Positions 23,874-32,902 of a stretch of 64,000 bases of DNA are shown in pieces. The notes under the pieces are model-generated. The model was not told the DNA's origin. It saw only the letters and a program-made list of their open reading frames with translations, and did no database searches. The position numbers and the translations under genes were made by a program. Location of the stretch: NCBI GenBank assembly GCA_038125995.1, contig JAYPEX010000008.1:1-64000 (forward strand), given 5' to 3'. This DNA is from MAG-120531 sp038125995 (GTDB lineage Bacteria > Bacteroidota > Bacteroidia > Flavobacteriales > Flavobacteriaceae). Each line of letters starts with the position of its first letter. Position 1 is the first letter of the stretch.

Positions 23874-23908
23874 CAACCTTATAACGCTGGTATTTTAAAA
23901 TTATTGTG

Positions 23909-24490
23909 TTAGCAACTTAAAACTATATTTTTAGCTTCTATTTCTTTTCTGATATTTTGTAAGGCATAGCGCATTCTACCGAGAGCTGTATTGATACTCA
24001 CTCCAGTGTTTTCAGATATTTCTTTAAAACTCATATCGCGATAGATACGCATTTCTATGACTTCTTTTTGATCTTTGGGTAAACGAGTCACCAATCCCTT
24101 AACTTCTAGTTCAATTTGACTTTTAACCAAACGTTCTTCCACATGTAGTGAATCGTCTGAAATCAAAGAAAATATATCAAAATCCATAGAATTAGAAAGG
24201 GTTGGAATCTTATTCTGATTTCTGAAATAATCCATAATTAAATTGTGAGCAATTCGCATTACCCAGGGTAAAAACTTACCCTTTTCATTATAAGATCCTT
24301 TGCGAAGTGACTTGATAACCTTCATATAGGTGTCTTGAAATAAATCCTCAGTGATATCTCTATCTTTTACCTTTGAAAAAATGAATCCCTTAACACGTGA
24401 TTGATGGTTGACAATAAGTCTGTGAAGAGCTGTTTCCTCTCCGTCGAGATAACGCCTCACTAAATGAGCATCTAGTTCTATTGAGTTCAT
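23909..24490 (-). CDS. ECF-type RNA polymerase sigma factor
   Basis: 193 residues. Sigma-70 region 2 (about 18-92, with ITEDLFQDTYMKVIKSL and LPWVMRIAHNLIMDYFRN) and region 4 (about 125-180, with VIEMRIYRDMSFKEISENTGVSINTALGRM). No anti-sigma gene is adjacent, so how it is controlled is unknown. Similar sigma genes lie next to uvrA in other Flavobacteriaceae, as I recall. The ATG at 24490 sits inside one arm of a 13-bp inverted repeat (see the leader entry), suggesting control of translation. Confidence 0.92.
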   Translation of the reverse strand: MNSIELDAHLVRRYLDGEETALHRLIVNHQSRVKGFIFSKVKDRDITEDLFQDTYMKVIKSLRKGSYNEKGKFLPWVMRIAHNLIMDYFRNQNKIPTLSNSMDFDIFSLISDDSLHVEERLVKSQIELEVKGLVTRLPKDQKEVIEMRIYRDMSFKEISENTGVSINTALGRMRYALQNIRKEIEAKNIVLSC

Positions 24491-24571
24491 AAGTTACTTT
24501 ATACAAAACACATAGATCAACAAACAATTGATCCTGTGATGGTTAATACTAAAATTTAAAAGTAACTTATG
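24488..24571 (-). promoter_or_regulatory. Structured leader of the sigma-factor mRNA, start codon in the stem
   Basis: A perfect 13-bp inverted repeat: 24488-24500 and 24559-24571, arm AAAGTAACTTATG on both strands. On the mRNA, CATAAGTTACTTT pairs with AAAGTAACTTATG, and that ATG is the sigma start codon. The 58-nt spacer contains a nested hairpin (GATCAA / TTGATC at 24515-24533, extended by CACA/TGTG). A DNA binding site for a dimer is the alternative reading. Confidence 0.55.
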
Positions 24572-24601
24572 CTATAGGCATTATTTTTATTGTTAGAATC
24601 A

Positions 24602-24632
24602 TAAATATAGAAAAATTTTCATTTAAATCCAA
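24602..24632 (-). promoter_or_regulatory. Near-consensus promoter of the sigma-factor gene
   Basis: On the minus strand: TTG (24632-24630), 20 nt, then TATATTTA (24609-24602), one base from TAnnTTTG. Predicted start about 24596, which would put the whole inverted repeat in the 5' leader (about 105 nt). Confidence 0.4.
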
Positions 24633-24705
24633 CTAAATTTCAAAAGAAAAGAATTCAATTGATTAGGAGTTTTTTGATTTGGATAGTATATTTATCTTTT
24701 GACCT

Positions 24706-27486
24706 ATGATCGATTTAAAAAACTGTAATCCAAGAGAAAACATTCTAATTAAGGGTGCTAAACTGCACAACCTTAAGAATTTAGATGTAGCTATCCCAAG
24801 AAACCAATTAGTGGTAATTACGGGTCTTTCTGGCTCAGGAAAATCATCTTTGGCATTTGATACGCTTTATGCAGAGGGACAACGTCGTTATATTGAGTCA
24901 CTTTCGTCTTATTCAAGGCAATTTCTTGGAAAGTTGGACAAACCTTTAGTCGATAGTATTCAGGGAATTGCTCCAGCAATTGCGATAGAGCAAAAAGTCA
25001 ATATCACCAACCCCAGATCTACCGTTGGAACTTCAACTGAAATTTATGATTATTTAAAATTGCTCTATTCGAGAATTGGAAGAACGTATTCTCCAATCAG
25101 TGGAAAAGAAGTCAAAAAGCACAAAGTTCAAGATGTCTTGGAATACATTCAATCCTTTGAACTGAGATCAAGGCTCTTATTACTTACTCCTGTTCAGATT
25201 GCGGATAAAAAGCAACCCTCTAAAACCATAGACCTTCTATTAAAACAGGGCTACGCTAGAATATACGCCAATGGAGAAGTCATCAAGATCAGTGAACCTT
25301 TAAAAAATATACCATCCTCATTTGAACTCGTTGTTGATCGTATTGTCCTTGCTGATGATGAAGATTTTGTAAATAGATTGAAAAACACCATTGAACTCGC
25401 CTTCTTTGAGGGAAAAGGAAGCTTAAGAGTCATAGAATTAAAAGATCAAAAGTCTCAGGTATTTAACAATAAATTTGAGATGGATCAAATGAGTTTTACC
25501 GAACCAAATACTCATTTTTTTAGTTTTAACAATCCCTATGGTGCCTGCCCTAGTTGTGAAGGATATGGAGATATCGTTGGAATCGATCCAGATTTAGTCA
25601 TTCCCAACACCAACCTTTCCATCTACGAAGAAGCAATAGCTCCTTGGAGAGGAAAAAGTATGCAGCGTTATTTAGAAAAATTAATCCATGTCGCTTCAAA
25701 TTATAATATTCCAATTCACAAGCCGTGGTGTGATATGACCAAAGAACAGCAAGACTTAGTTTGGAATGGAGCAAAGGGATTCACAGGGCTTCACCCCTTC
25801 TTTGAAAAACTTGAGAAAAAAAATTACAAAGTTCACAACAGGGTGATGCTCGCACGTTATAGAGGAAAAACCATTTGTCCTAGTTGTAAGGGAACCAAAT
25901 TGAAAGAGGAAACTTCTTATGTTAAAGTAGGAGGAGCCAGTTTACAAGACCTAGTCGTCTTACCTATTGATGAATTAGCAGTGTTCTTTAATGAACTCCA
26001 ACTTACTGATTACGAGCATCAAGTAGCTAAGAGAATTCTCATTGAAATCAATTCTAGAATCGAATACCTTCTCAAGGTAGGACTCCCTTATTTGAGTCTC
26101 AACAGAAAATCCAATTCACTTTCGGGAGGAGAGAGCCAACGCATCAACCTCGCCACCTCTTTGGGAAGTTCTTTAGTAGGATCGATGTATATTTTAGATG
26201 AGCCCAGTATTGGATTACACCCCAAGGATACTGAAAATCTTATTGAAGTCCTCAAATCACTTAAAGCACTGGGCAATACAGTGATCGTTGTCGAACACGA
26301 TGAGGATATCATCATGGCAGCTGATTTGATCATCGATATTGGACCTGAAGCAGGAACCCAGGGTGGTACTCTTGTCGCCTATGGTGAAATAAAACAACTT
26401 TTAGAATCCAACAGTTTAACGGCACAATACCTCAATAAAAGCTTAAAAATACCAGTACCAAAAAAAAGAAGAGTATCCAAGGATTATATTGAAATCCGCG
26501 GAGGAAGAGAACACAATTTAAAAAATATCGATCTAAAAATTCCTCTTAAATCACTGACCGCCATCAGTGGTGTCTCTGGAAGTGGTAAGAGTACTCTTGT
26601 AAAAAATCTCATTTACCCTATTGTGTTAAAAGAACTAGGAGGTTATGGACAAAAAATTGGACAGCATAGCTTCTATCAAATTCACTCAAAAGATTTAAAA
26701 GAAGTTGAGTTTATCGATCAAAACCCTATAGGGAAATCATCCAGATCGAATCCAGTTACCTATATCAAAGCCTATGATGACATCAGAAGTTTATTTTCAA
26801 AGCAAGCCCTGAGTAAACTCAGAGGCTACCAACCTAAACACTTTTCATTTAATGTTGATGGTGGTCGTTGCGACAAGTGCAAAGGCGAAGGAGAGATCAC
26901 TGTTGAAATGCAGTTCATGGCTGATATTCATATCGAATGTGATGCTTGTAAAGGAAAGAGATTCAAGAAAGAGATTTTAGAAATTAAATTCCAAGAAAAA
27001 AATATCATTGATATTTTGCATATGACCGTCAGTGATGCTCTTGATTTCTTCACAAAACATCGCGAACAAAAAATAGCTAAAAAATTACAACCTCTTGAAG
27101 ATGTTGGTCTTGGGTATGTAGAATTAGGACAAGCCTCTTCTACACTTTCAGGTGGTGAGGCACAACGAATTAAGTTAGCTTCCTTTTTACTCAAGGGATC
27201 AAAAGACAATCACACACTTTTTATTTTTGATGAACCTACAACTGGCCTGCATTTTCACGATATCGCTAAATTATTAGCCTCCTTTAATGCTCTTTTGAAA
27301 AATGGACATTCCGTTCTACTAATCGAACACAACATCGACATGCTGAAGAGTGCTGATTACTTAATAGATCTTGGACTCGAAGGTGGTGATAAAGGAGGAA
27401 GTATTATCGTATGTGGAACCCCAGAAGAAGTCGCTAAAAACAACAAATCCTATACAGCAAAATACCTCAGAGAAAAGCTACATTAA
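24706..27486 (+). CDS. uvrA: UvrABC excinuclease subunit A
   Basis: 926 residues. DNA damage recognition ATPase of nucleotide excision repair, loads UvrB. Two ABC modules: Walker A GLSGSGKSSLAF (about 42) and GVSGSGKSTLV (about 625), signatures NSLSGGESQRINLA and STLSGGEAQRIKLA. Zinc modules: CPSCEGYG (about 282), CPSCKGTK and CDKCKGEG/CDACKGKRF. Full-length and intact. Stop codon interlocks with the flippase stop (TTAA). A TATCTTTTG element directly before the ATG resembles a -7 box with one extra base, which would give a near-leaderless mRNA; unproven. Confidence 0.97.
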   Translation: MIDLKNCNPRENILIKGAKLHNLKNLDVAIPRNQLVVITGLSGSGKSSLAFDTLYAEGQRRYIESLSSYSRQFLGKLDKPLVDSIQGIAPAIAIEQKVNITNPRSTVGTSTEIYDYLKLLYSRIGRTYSPISGKEVKKHKVQDVLEYIQSFELRSRLLLLTPVQIADKKQPSKTIDLLLKQGYARIYANGEVIKISEPLKNIPSSFELVVDRIVLADDEDFVNRLKNTIELAFFEGKGSLRVIELKDQKSQVFNNKFEMDQMSFTEPNTHFFSFNNPYGACPSCEGYGDIVGIDPDLVIPNTNLSIYEEAIAPWRGKSMQRYLEKLIHVASNYNIPIHKPWCDMTKEQQDLVWNGAKGFTGLHPFFEKLEKKNYKVHNRVMLARYRGKTICPSCKGTKLKEETSYVKVGGASLQDLVVLPIDELAVFFNELQLTDYEHQVAKRILIEINSRIEYLLKVGLPYLSLNRKSNSLSGGESQRINLATSLGSSLVGSMYILDEPSIGLHPKDTENLIEVLKSLKALGNTVIVVEHDEDIIMAADLIIDIGPEAGTQGGTLVAYGEIKQLLESNSLTAQYLNKSLKIPVPKKRRVSKDYIEIRGGREHNLKNIDLKIPLKSLTAISGVSGSGKSTLVKNLIYPIVLKELGGYGQKIGQHSFYQIHSKDLKEVEFIDQNPIGKSSRSNPVTYIKAYDDIRSLFSKQALSKLRGYQPKHFSFNVDGGRCDKCKGEGEITVEMQFMADIHIECDACKGKRFKKEILEIKFQEKNIIDILHMTVSDALDFFTKHREQKIAKKLQPLEDVGLGYVELGQASSTLSGGEAQRIKLASFLLKGSKDNHTLFIFDEPTTGLHFHDIAKLLASFNALLKNGHSVLLIEHNIDMLKSADYLIDLGLEGGDKGGSIIVCGTPEEVAKNNKSYTAKYLREKLH

Positions 27487-28937
27487 TTTCTTTTCAAGAT
27501 TATGTCTATCAAATGATTCAGACTTATAGAAAGGTTCATTTTATATGAAATTCCAACAAAGATAAATAGGGTTACAAAACTTTTAACAAACATATCGACA
27601 TAGTTATTGCTTGCACTACTTATATTGGTTACAATAATGTATGTAATTACAAACAATACAACCACCAAAGTGGTCTTGAAGGAATAAGGCTGCATTTTGT
27701 AATTGATCATCACCAATATCAACTTCAATATATTGTAAATAAACAATGCAAATAAAGAAGCATAGGCCGCTCCAACAATCCCGTATATGGGCAGTAACCA
27801 CATATTAAACAACACAGTAAGAATCGCTAAAATTACCCCAAAGCCTAAAACATAGGCGTAAAAAGGTGAATTGTTGATAATCGCATTGTTGATACCAAGA
27901 CTAGCGTCTAAAAACTTACTAATTCCCAATAGATAGACCACGAAAATAGCCTGAGAATAAGCCTCAGGTAATAATAAATAGAGATTGTCAATATTGACTA
28001 GAAGTAAGAGCAATATCAAAGCGGTAACGATACTTAAATTGAGACTACTTTTCTTGTATAGATCCGAAAGCCCTTTCAAATCCTTGTTGGCAATTAACTG
28101 AGCGGATATTGGTAGGGTAATTTGATGCATAGCTCTATAAGGAACATCCACTAGTGTGGCAATAAATACAGCCACCGTATAATAAGCCACCTGATCGAGA
28201 TCTAAATACGCATTGATCATAATCTTATCCACTTCTAGGATTACTAAGGCTGCCGCAGATCCCATCAACATCACTAGAGCATATAACAAATGAGATTTTT
28301 TAAAGCTGTTCAATTTAAAAGACCAATGTATTGAAATCACTTTCAAACTATAAATAGCCATCAATAGCATTCGAAGACCGTATATAGCCGTTAAAATAAT
28401 TATAAAGCTATTAAAATTGATCCAATCAAAAGAAAGTCCTATGAGTCCCAAAGCGATTAAGAGTCGGTGTAATACCTCTTTGGCAAAATTCCCATACACA
28501 GATTTTAATTGAGATCGACTCAGTGCATAAAAATATTCAAAAAAGGCCATAAATACAGCAATTAAGTAAACATCCCAAAGAAAATATGGTGTTAAAGTGG
28601 AGTCGCTCTGAACTAACTTTATAAGTGAATCATGAAAAAAGTAGAGCGCAATTCCAAATACAGCGCTCATCAATAGTGGAATTATAAGAGATGAGGTCAA
28701 TAGCTTTGCTTGGTCGTCACCAGAGTATTTAGGATAAAAACGAATCAGCATTTGATGTGAACCAACGAGCAAAAAAGGTGCTCCAACTGTTCCTATGGAG
28801 AGCATTAAAGCGACAATACCATAATCGGAAGCACTCATAAAATGAGTGTAAAACACTAGGGTATTCAACGCACCAATGGCAAACCCTATGTAGGTACTCA
28901 AAGTGTTTTTAACTGTCTGTTGAATTACAATTCCCAT
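27483..28937 (-). CDS. Wzx-type polysaccharide flippase/MOP exporter
   Basis: 484 residues with about 12-14 transmembrane helices and few charges within them. It has the shape of polysaccharide biosynthesis proteins (MATE/MOP superfamily) that move lipid-linked glycan across the inner membrane. The glycosyltransferase gene is directly upstream, with the flippase start inside its last 13 nt, supporting a role in the same envelope or exopolysaccharide pathway. Substrate unknown. Convergent with uvrA by a 4-nt TTAA. Confidence 0.85.
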   Translation of the reverse strand: MGIVIQQTVKNTLSTYIGFAIGALNTLVFYTHFMSASDYGIVALMLSIGTVGAPFLLVGSHQMLIRFYPKYSGDDQAKLLTSSLIIPLLMSAVFGIALYFFHDSLIKLVQSDSTLTPYFLWDVYLIAVFMAFFEYFYALSRSQLKSVYGNFAKEVLHRLLIALGLIGLSFDWINFNSFIIILTAIYGLRMLLMAIYSLKVISIHWSFKLNSFKKSHLLYALVMLMGSAAALVILEVDKIMINAYLDLDQVAYYTVAVFIATLVDVPYRAMHQITLPISAQLIANKDLKGLSDLYKKSSLNLSIVTALILLLLLVNIDNLYLLLPEAYSQAIFVVYLLGISKFLDASLGINNAIINNSPFYAYVLGFGVILAILTVLFNMWLLPIYGIVGAAYASLFALFIYNILKLILVMINYKMQPYSFKTTLVVVLFVITYIIVTNISSASNNYVDMFVKSFVTLFIFVGISYKMNLSISLNHLIDIILKRN

Positions 28938-30205
28938 AGAACTTTAGACATTTTCTCAGTAAGAGCTCTTCGATGATAGGCCTCTATTCCACTCGCAACT
29001 TTTTCTAAATTTCCTTTTTTATAGAGTCTATAATAAGTTAAAATATCACTTTTTAGTGAATTATGATCATCAAAGGTATAGGTAGTTCCTGCTTTAGTTT
29101 TCGCCAATATTTGATCAACATCCCAAAATTCAGGCCCAACAGCAATAATAGGACGCTTTGCAGAGAGGTATTCAAATAATTTTCCAGGTATAATTTGAGC
29201 CACTTTAGAATCAAAGCTCTCAATTAAGAGTAATAATTGGGATTTTCTTTGATAGTAAACCGCATTCTGATGTGAAACATATCCTATGTTTTCAATATTA
29301 TTTTCAAGTTTAAAATCACTTATTTGTTCAATGATTTGTGGATCTGTTTTACCGACAAAGACCAATTTCAAATCTTCTTTAAATCCCGATTCTTCTTCAC
29401 ATAACTCTTTTAAGGCACTCCAGAGTAATAGAGGATTGCGCTGAGAAAGTAAACTTCCAATATGTGTTAAACTAAAGTATGAATCTAATTCAACTGATGA
29501 TTCAACTTCTGTATCAAAACCATTGGTGATTAAATGAATTGGCTTGGAAGTGATGCCTTCAAAAGCGATTTTAGTAGATGGACTAGTGACACTGATGGCA
29601 TCCGCTGCATTCAAAACTCTAGATTCCAATCGCTTGTGTTTATTTTGAGCCCAGGTACTCATATAGAGTTTGTCTTGATAGTGAATACTGGTCCAAGGAT
29701 CTCGAAAATCTGCCAACCACTTAACATTAGAGACTTTTTGGAGACCCATTCCTATCAAGTGTAATGAGTGAGGAGGTCCTGTTGTGATAACCGTATTAAT
29801 TCGTTCTTGTTCTAAAACAGTTTTTAAAAAAGAAATGGAGGGTTTTATCCATGATTTTCGAGCATCGGGAATAAAGAAATTACCTCGAACAAATAACATT
29901 AGTTTTGAAAGTAGGGACTTTTTCTCAGTTCCAACTACACCAGAACTCATATGGTCTGTATTGTTTTTGGAGAGCTTAGAAGCCCATCGATAAGGTTCCT
30001 TGATCGGTTGACTATAGATCTTTAAATCCTTTGGAATCTCATTTAACAAAGAATCATCTCTTAATGGATAATGTGGATTGGAAGGAATATAAAGAATTGG
30101 TTCCATATCGAACTGTTTAAAATACGTTACAAACTTCAACCATCGCTGTACTCCAGGTCCTCCGGCTGGTGGCCAATAGTATAAGATTAGAAGTACTTTC
30201 TTCAT
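28925..30205 (-). CDS. Glycosyltransferase, GT4-like
   Basis: 426 residues, GT-B fold features. The N-terminal MKKVLLILYYWPPAGGPGVQRW is the nucleotide-sugar-family glycine loop seen in GT4 enzymes. C-terminally, IIPGKLFEYLSAKRPIIAVGP carries the usual E of the sugar-nucleotide binding site (FEYL). No signal peptide; probably a peripheral membrane enzyme. Adds a sugar to a lipid-linked or capsular glycan; donor and acceptor unknown. Operon with the flippase downstream; the YfhO gene ends only 7 nt upstream. Confidence 0.85.
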   Translation of the reverse strand: MKKVLLILYYWPPAGGPGVQRWLKFVTYFKQFDMEPILYIPSNPHYPLRDDSLLNEIPKDLKIYSQPIKEPYRWASKLSKNNTDHMSSGVVGTEKKSLLSKLMLFVRGNFFIPDARKSWIKPSISFLKTVLEQERINTVITTGPPHSLHLIGMGLQKVSNVKWLADFRDPWTSIHYQDKLYMSTWAQNKHKRLESRVLNAADAISVTSPSTKIAFEGITSKPIHLITNGFDTEVESSVELDSYFSLTHIGSLLSQRNPLLLWSALKELCEEESGFKEDLKLVFVGKTDPQIIEQISDFKLENNIENIGYVSHQNAVYYQRKSQLLLLIESFDSKVAQIIPGKLFEYLSAKRPIIAVGPEFWDVDQILAKTKAGTTYTFDDHNSLKSDILTYYRLYKKGNLEKVASGIEAYHRRALTEKMSKVLWEL

Positions 30206-30212
30206 AGACGTA

Positions 30213-32624
30213 TTATTCGTTCTTTAACTGATGATAGGCCGTATAACCGATTAAGAGCATAAGAATCCCAAAACTCAACAGTTGAATAAGCGATCCTGTT
30301 TTAACTACTTGAGGTTCAAATTTAAATTCAATATTGTGAGTTCCTTTTGGAACTAAGAGACCTCTAAGAGCGTAATCGACTCTGTAATGTGGGACTAATT
30401 GACCATCGATATAGGCATTCCAACCATTTTTATAATAAAGCTCAGAAAATACAGCAAAACCATCATCTGGATTGGAACTGCTATAACTTAAATGATCGGG
30501 TGCATAAGAGTCTAATTGAATGATTGCTTGACCTGTTCTTGAGAATACCGAGGGTATATTTGAATCGACCTCCCCTTTTACAGCAATCGCTTCATGTCTG
30601 GTAGAGGTCGCTCCTAATCGAGTCATGATGTAATCTTGTGAATCAAAAGTGCTCAAGGCTTGTACAAACCAAGCATTTCCATTTGCTTCCTCGTTAACAA
30701 TTAAACTTTGTTCACCTTTTTCATCCTTTTGCATCACGTATTTCACATTGAGCATACGAAGCGGCTCCCATGATTCTCTAGCGATGTGATATTCAAATAA
30801 CTCTTGGATCACTCTAGGCTTTGCAGCGTGATAACCTCCAATAGAATTGTGAAAGTAAGAGGTACGAGCTCCATTGATTCCTTCTGTATAATCAAAGACG
30901 CGGTAGTAGGATTTATCTTGAGCTATTTTTTTATCGATATCACTAGCTACAAAAGGTTTGCTCATTTCCTTTGATGAGACAAAATTATCACTGTTGAGAT
31001 AACGCTTGGAAACTCCCCCTAAATCGAATAGAATTAAGAGCCCTAGACCGATATAAAAATAATTGACATTAAATCGTTTTACAGTGTAAATCCACAATAA
31101 TGAAGCTGAAAGAATCACATAAATTGAAGATCTAAAAACATCACTTATATAAACAGATTTCCTATCCTTTATCAATACATCGACAAACTCATCTCCGTAA
31201 TTGTATCGAAAGTATGGATCCATTCCTCCTTGAAATTCAAAGAAGAAGCTAAGTCCATACAATACCACTCCAAAAGAGATAAATCCTAGGAGTATCTTTT
31301 GTAGTATCTTAATTTTATAGTCATCGTCAGAATCGTTTAAAAAAGATTGAAGCCCTAAAAAGGCATAAACAGGTATCGTTAGCTCTGCTAGTATCTGAGC
31401 AGAAGAAACCGCTCTAAATTTGTCGTATAGTGGAAAATAATCGATCATCAAAGTCGTCAATAACTCAAAGTTCTTCCCCCATGAGAGCGCGATGGATAGA
31501 AGTGTTCCAATCAACAGCGGCAATCGATAGCGCCCCTTATAAAAAAACAGTGCTAGGACAAAGAAAAAGATCACGACAGCTCCAATATAGGCAGGCCCTG
31601 CAACAATAGGTTGATCTCCCCAATACAGAGGTGTTTGAGAAATAAATTGTTTGATAGACTTATAGGGAACTCCTTGATTGTTTAAAAAATGATACAAATG
31701 AGAGTCCTGACTTAATTGCTCCGATCCAGAACCTCCTAATAAACGTGGCACATATAAATTGAGGCTTTCAAAAATACCATAGGAATACTCGGTAATATAA
31801 TTGTAATCAAGTCCTGTACTTGGCTCTTTGGTGTTTCCTTCTGGATCAATGCTGAGTTCAGAGGCCGCCCTAGTACTCCACTTGGAATATTCTGAAGTTG
31901 CTAAGATAGAAGTCGCATTAATACTAATTCCCAAGATAACTGCTCCTAAAAGAATTCCTATTTGAGTAAAATAAGATTTGAGTTCTCCTTCTTTATAAGC
32001 CTTGATCAAGAAAAGGATTCCAAGAAACAAACAGAAAAGCATAAAGTAATACGTCATCTGAAAATGATTGGCTACCAGCTCTAATCCCATAGCGATAGCT
32101 GTTATGACAGCTCCGATAAAATACTTTTTTCGAAAAACAAATACCATACCAGAAAACAACAATGGTAAATAAGCAATCGCATGAGCTTTAGCATTGTGAC
32201 CAACGGATAAAACCACTAAAAAATAGGTTGATAAACCAAACCCCAAAGCTCCTAATACCGCTAATCGATATTCGATTTTGAGGCTCAACATCAGAATGTA
32301 AAAACTCAAAAAGAGCAAAAATAAATAATCAGCTGGTCTAGGTAAAAAGCGGAGCGCAGAATCTAAATTCTTAATAAAATGATAGGGATATCGAGCACCT
32401 AACTGATAGGTAGGCATCCCTCCAAAAGCTGCATTGGTCCAATAGGTTTCCTCTCCTGTAGCTAATTTGTGATCCTTTTGTTGTTTTGACATTCCAATAT
32501 ACTGGACAATATCTGACTGAAACAATACCTTCGATTGAATAACCGGATAAAAGAATCCTATTGCTATAATTGCAAAAAGAGCTATTACTCCTATATGTTT
32601 TATTGAACTTGTTAATTTATTCAT
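30213..32624 (-). CDS. YfhO family integral membrane protein
   Basis: About 803 residues; many hydrophobic segments across residues 5-540 (about 12-13 helices), a loop-rich extracytoplasmic region, and one C-terminal helix before YTAYHQLKNE. The YfhO family is linked to glycosylation of teichoic/lipid-linked glycans in Gram-positives; its role in Bacteroidota is not established here. I start at 32624 (MNKLTSS), which gives an 8-nt ATGAATAA overlap with DUF4834, rather than at 32627 or 32660. Upstream of the glycosyltransferase by 7 nt, so likely part of the same envelope unit. Confidence 0.83.
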   Translation of the reverse strand: MNKLTSSIKHIGVIALFAIIAIGFFYPVIQSKVLFQSDIVQYIGMSKQQKDHKLATGEETYWTNAAFGGMPTYQLGARYPYHFIKNLDSALRFLPRPADYLFLLFLSFYILMLSLKIEYRLAVLGALGFGLSTYFLVVLSVGHNAKAHAIAYLPLLFSGMVFVFRKKYFIGAVITAIAMGLELVANHFQMTYYFMLFCLFLGILFLIKAYKEGELKSYFTQIGILLGAVILGISINATSILATSEYSKWSTRAASELSIDPEGNTKEPSTGLDYNYITEYSYGIFESLNLYVPRLLGGSGSEQLSQDSHLYHFLNNQGVPYKSIKQFISQTPLYWGDQPIVAGPAYIGAVVIFFFVLALFFYKGRYRLPLLIGTLLSIALSWGKNFELLTTLMIDYFPLYDKFRAVSSAQILAELTIPVYAFLGLQSFLNDSDDDYKIKILQKILLGFISFGVVLYGLSFFFEFQGGMDPYFRYNYGDEFVDVLIKDRKSVYISDVFRSSIYVILSASLLWIYTVKRFNVNYFYIGLGLLILFDLGGVSKRYLNSDNFVSSKEMSKPFVASDIDKKIAQDKSYYRVFDYTEGINGARTSYFHNSIGGYHAAKPRVIQELFEYHIARESWEPLRMLNVKYVMQKDEKGEQSLIVNEEANGNAWFVQALSTFDSQDYIMTRLGATSTRHEAIAVKGEVDSNIPSVFSRTGQAIIQLDSYAPDHLSYSSSNPDDGFAVFSELYYKNGWNAYIDGQLVPHYRVDYALRGLLVPKGTHNIEFKFEPQVVKTGSLIQLLSFGILMLLIGYTAYHQLKNE

Positions 32625-32856
32625 CATCTTTAACTTCTTCAAAATCAATGTAATCTCCAACGATTTCTTCTTTATCTTTCAATGGTTGTTGTGATTTAGC
32701 TGACCTATTGTGATCAAATGGATCTTGAAAATCACCCATTTTTTTCTCAAATCGTTTTAAAATATACTTCATAATATACGGTGAAGCCAATCTTAAAAGA
32801 AAACCCAAAACGTAAATACCCAATATAAAATAGAGAACTGTAGTAAAAAAACCCAT
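32617..32856 (-). CDS. DUF4834 small membrane protein
   Basis: 79 residues from the ATG at 32856 (MGFFTTVLYFILGIYVLGF). One transmembrane helix at residues 4-25, then a basic stretch (YILKRFEKKMGD) and an acidic tail (EEVKDDE). It resembles the flavobacterial DUF4834 family, function unknown. An upstream TTG at 32877 is in frame but lies inside a -7 promoter element, so it is not the start. The YfhO gene starts inside its last 8 nt. Confidence 0.75.
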   Translation of the reverse strand: MGFFTTVLYFILGIYVLGFLLRLASPYIMKYILKRFEKKMGDFQDPFDHNRSAKSQQPLKDKEEIVGDYIDFEEVKDDE

Positions 32857-32874
32857 TAACTTTATTAATTTTAT

Positions 32875-32882
32875 CAAAAATA
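32875..32882 (-). promoter_or_regulatory. Promoter -7 element of the DUF4834-YfhO unit
   Basis: TATTTTTG on the minus strand (TAnnTTTG), 18 nt before the ATG at 32856. No -33 TTG at the expected position. It sets the upper limit for the DUF4834 start. Confidence 0.5.
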
Positions 32883-32902
32883 CAATTCTAGATTTTTAAA
32901 CG

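Noticed and set aside
24693..24701. TATCTTTTG before uvrA as a promoter
   Set aside because: It has one base too many for TAnnTTTG and the nearest TTG is at a 16-nt spacing; too weak to list.
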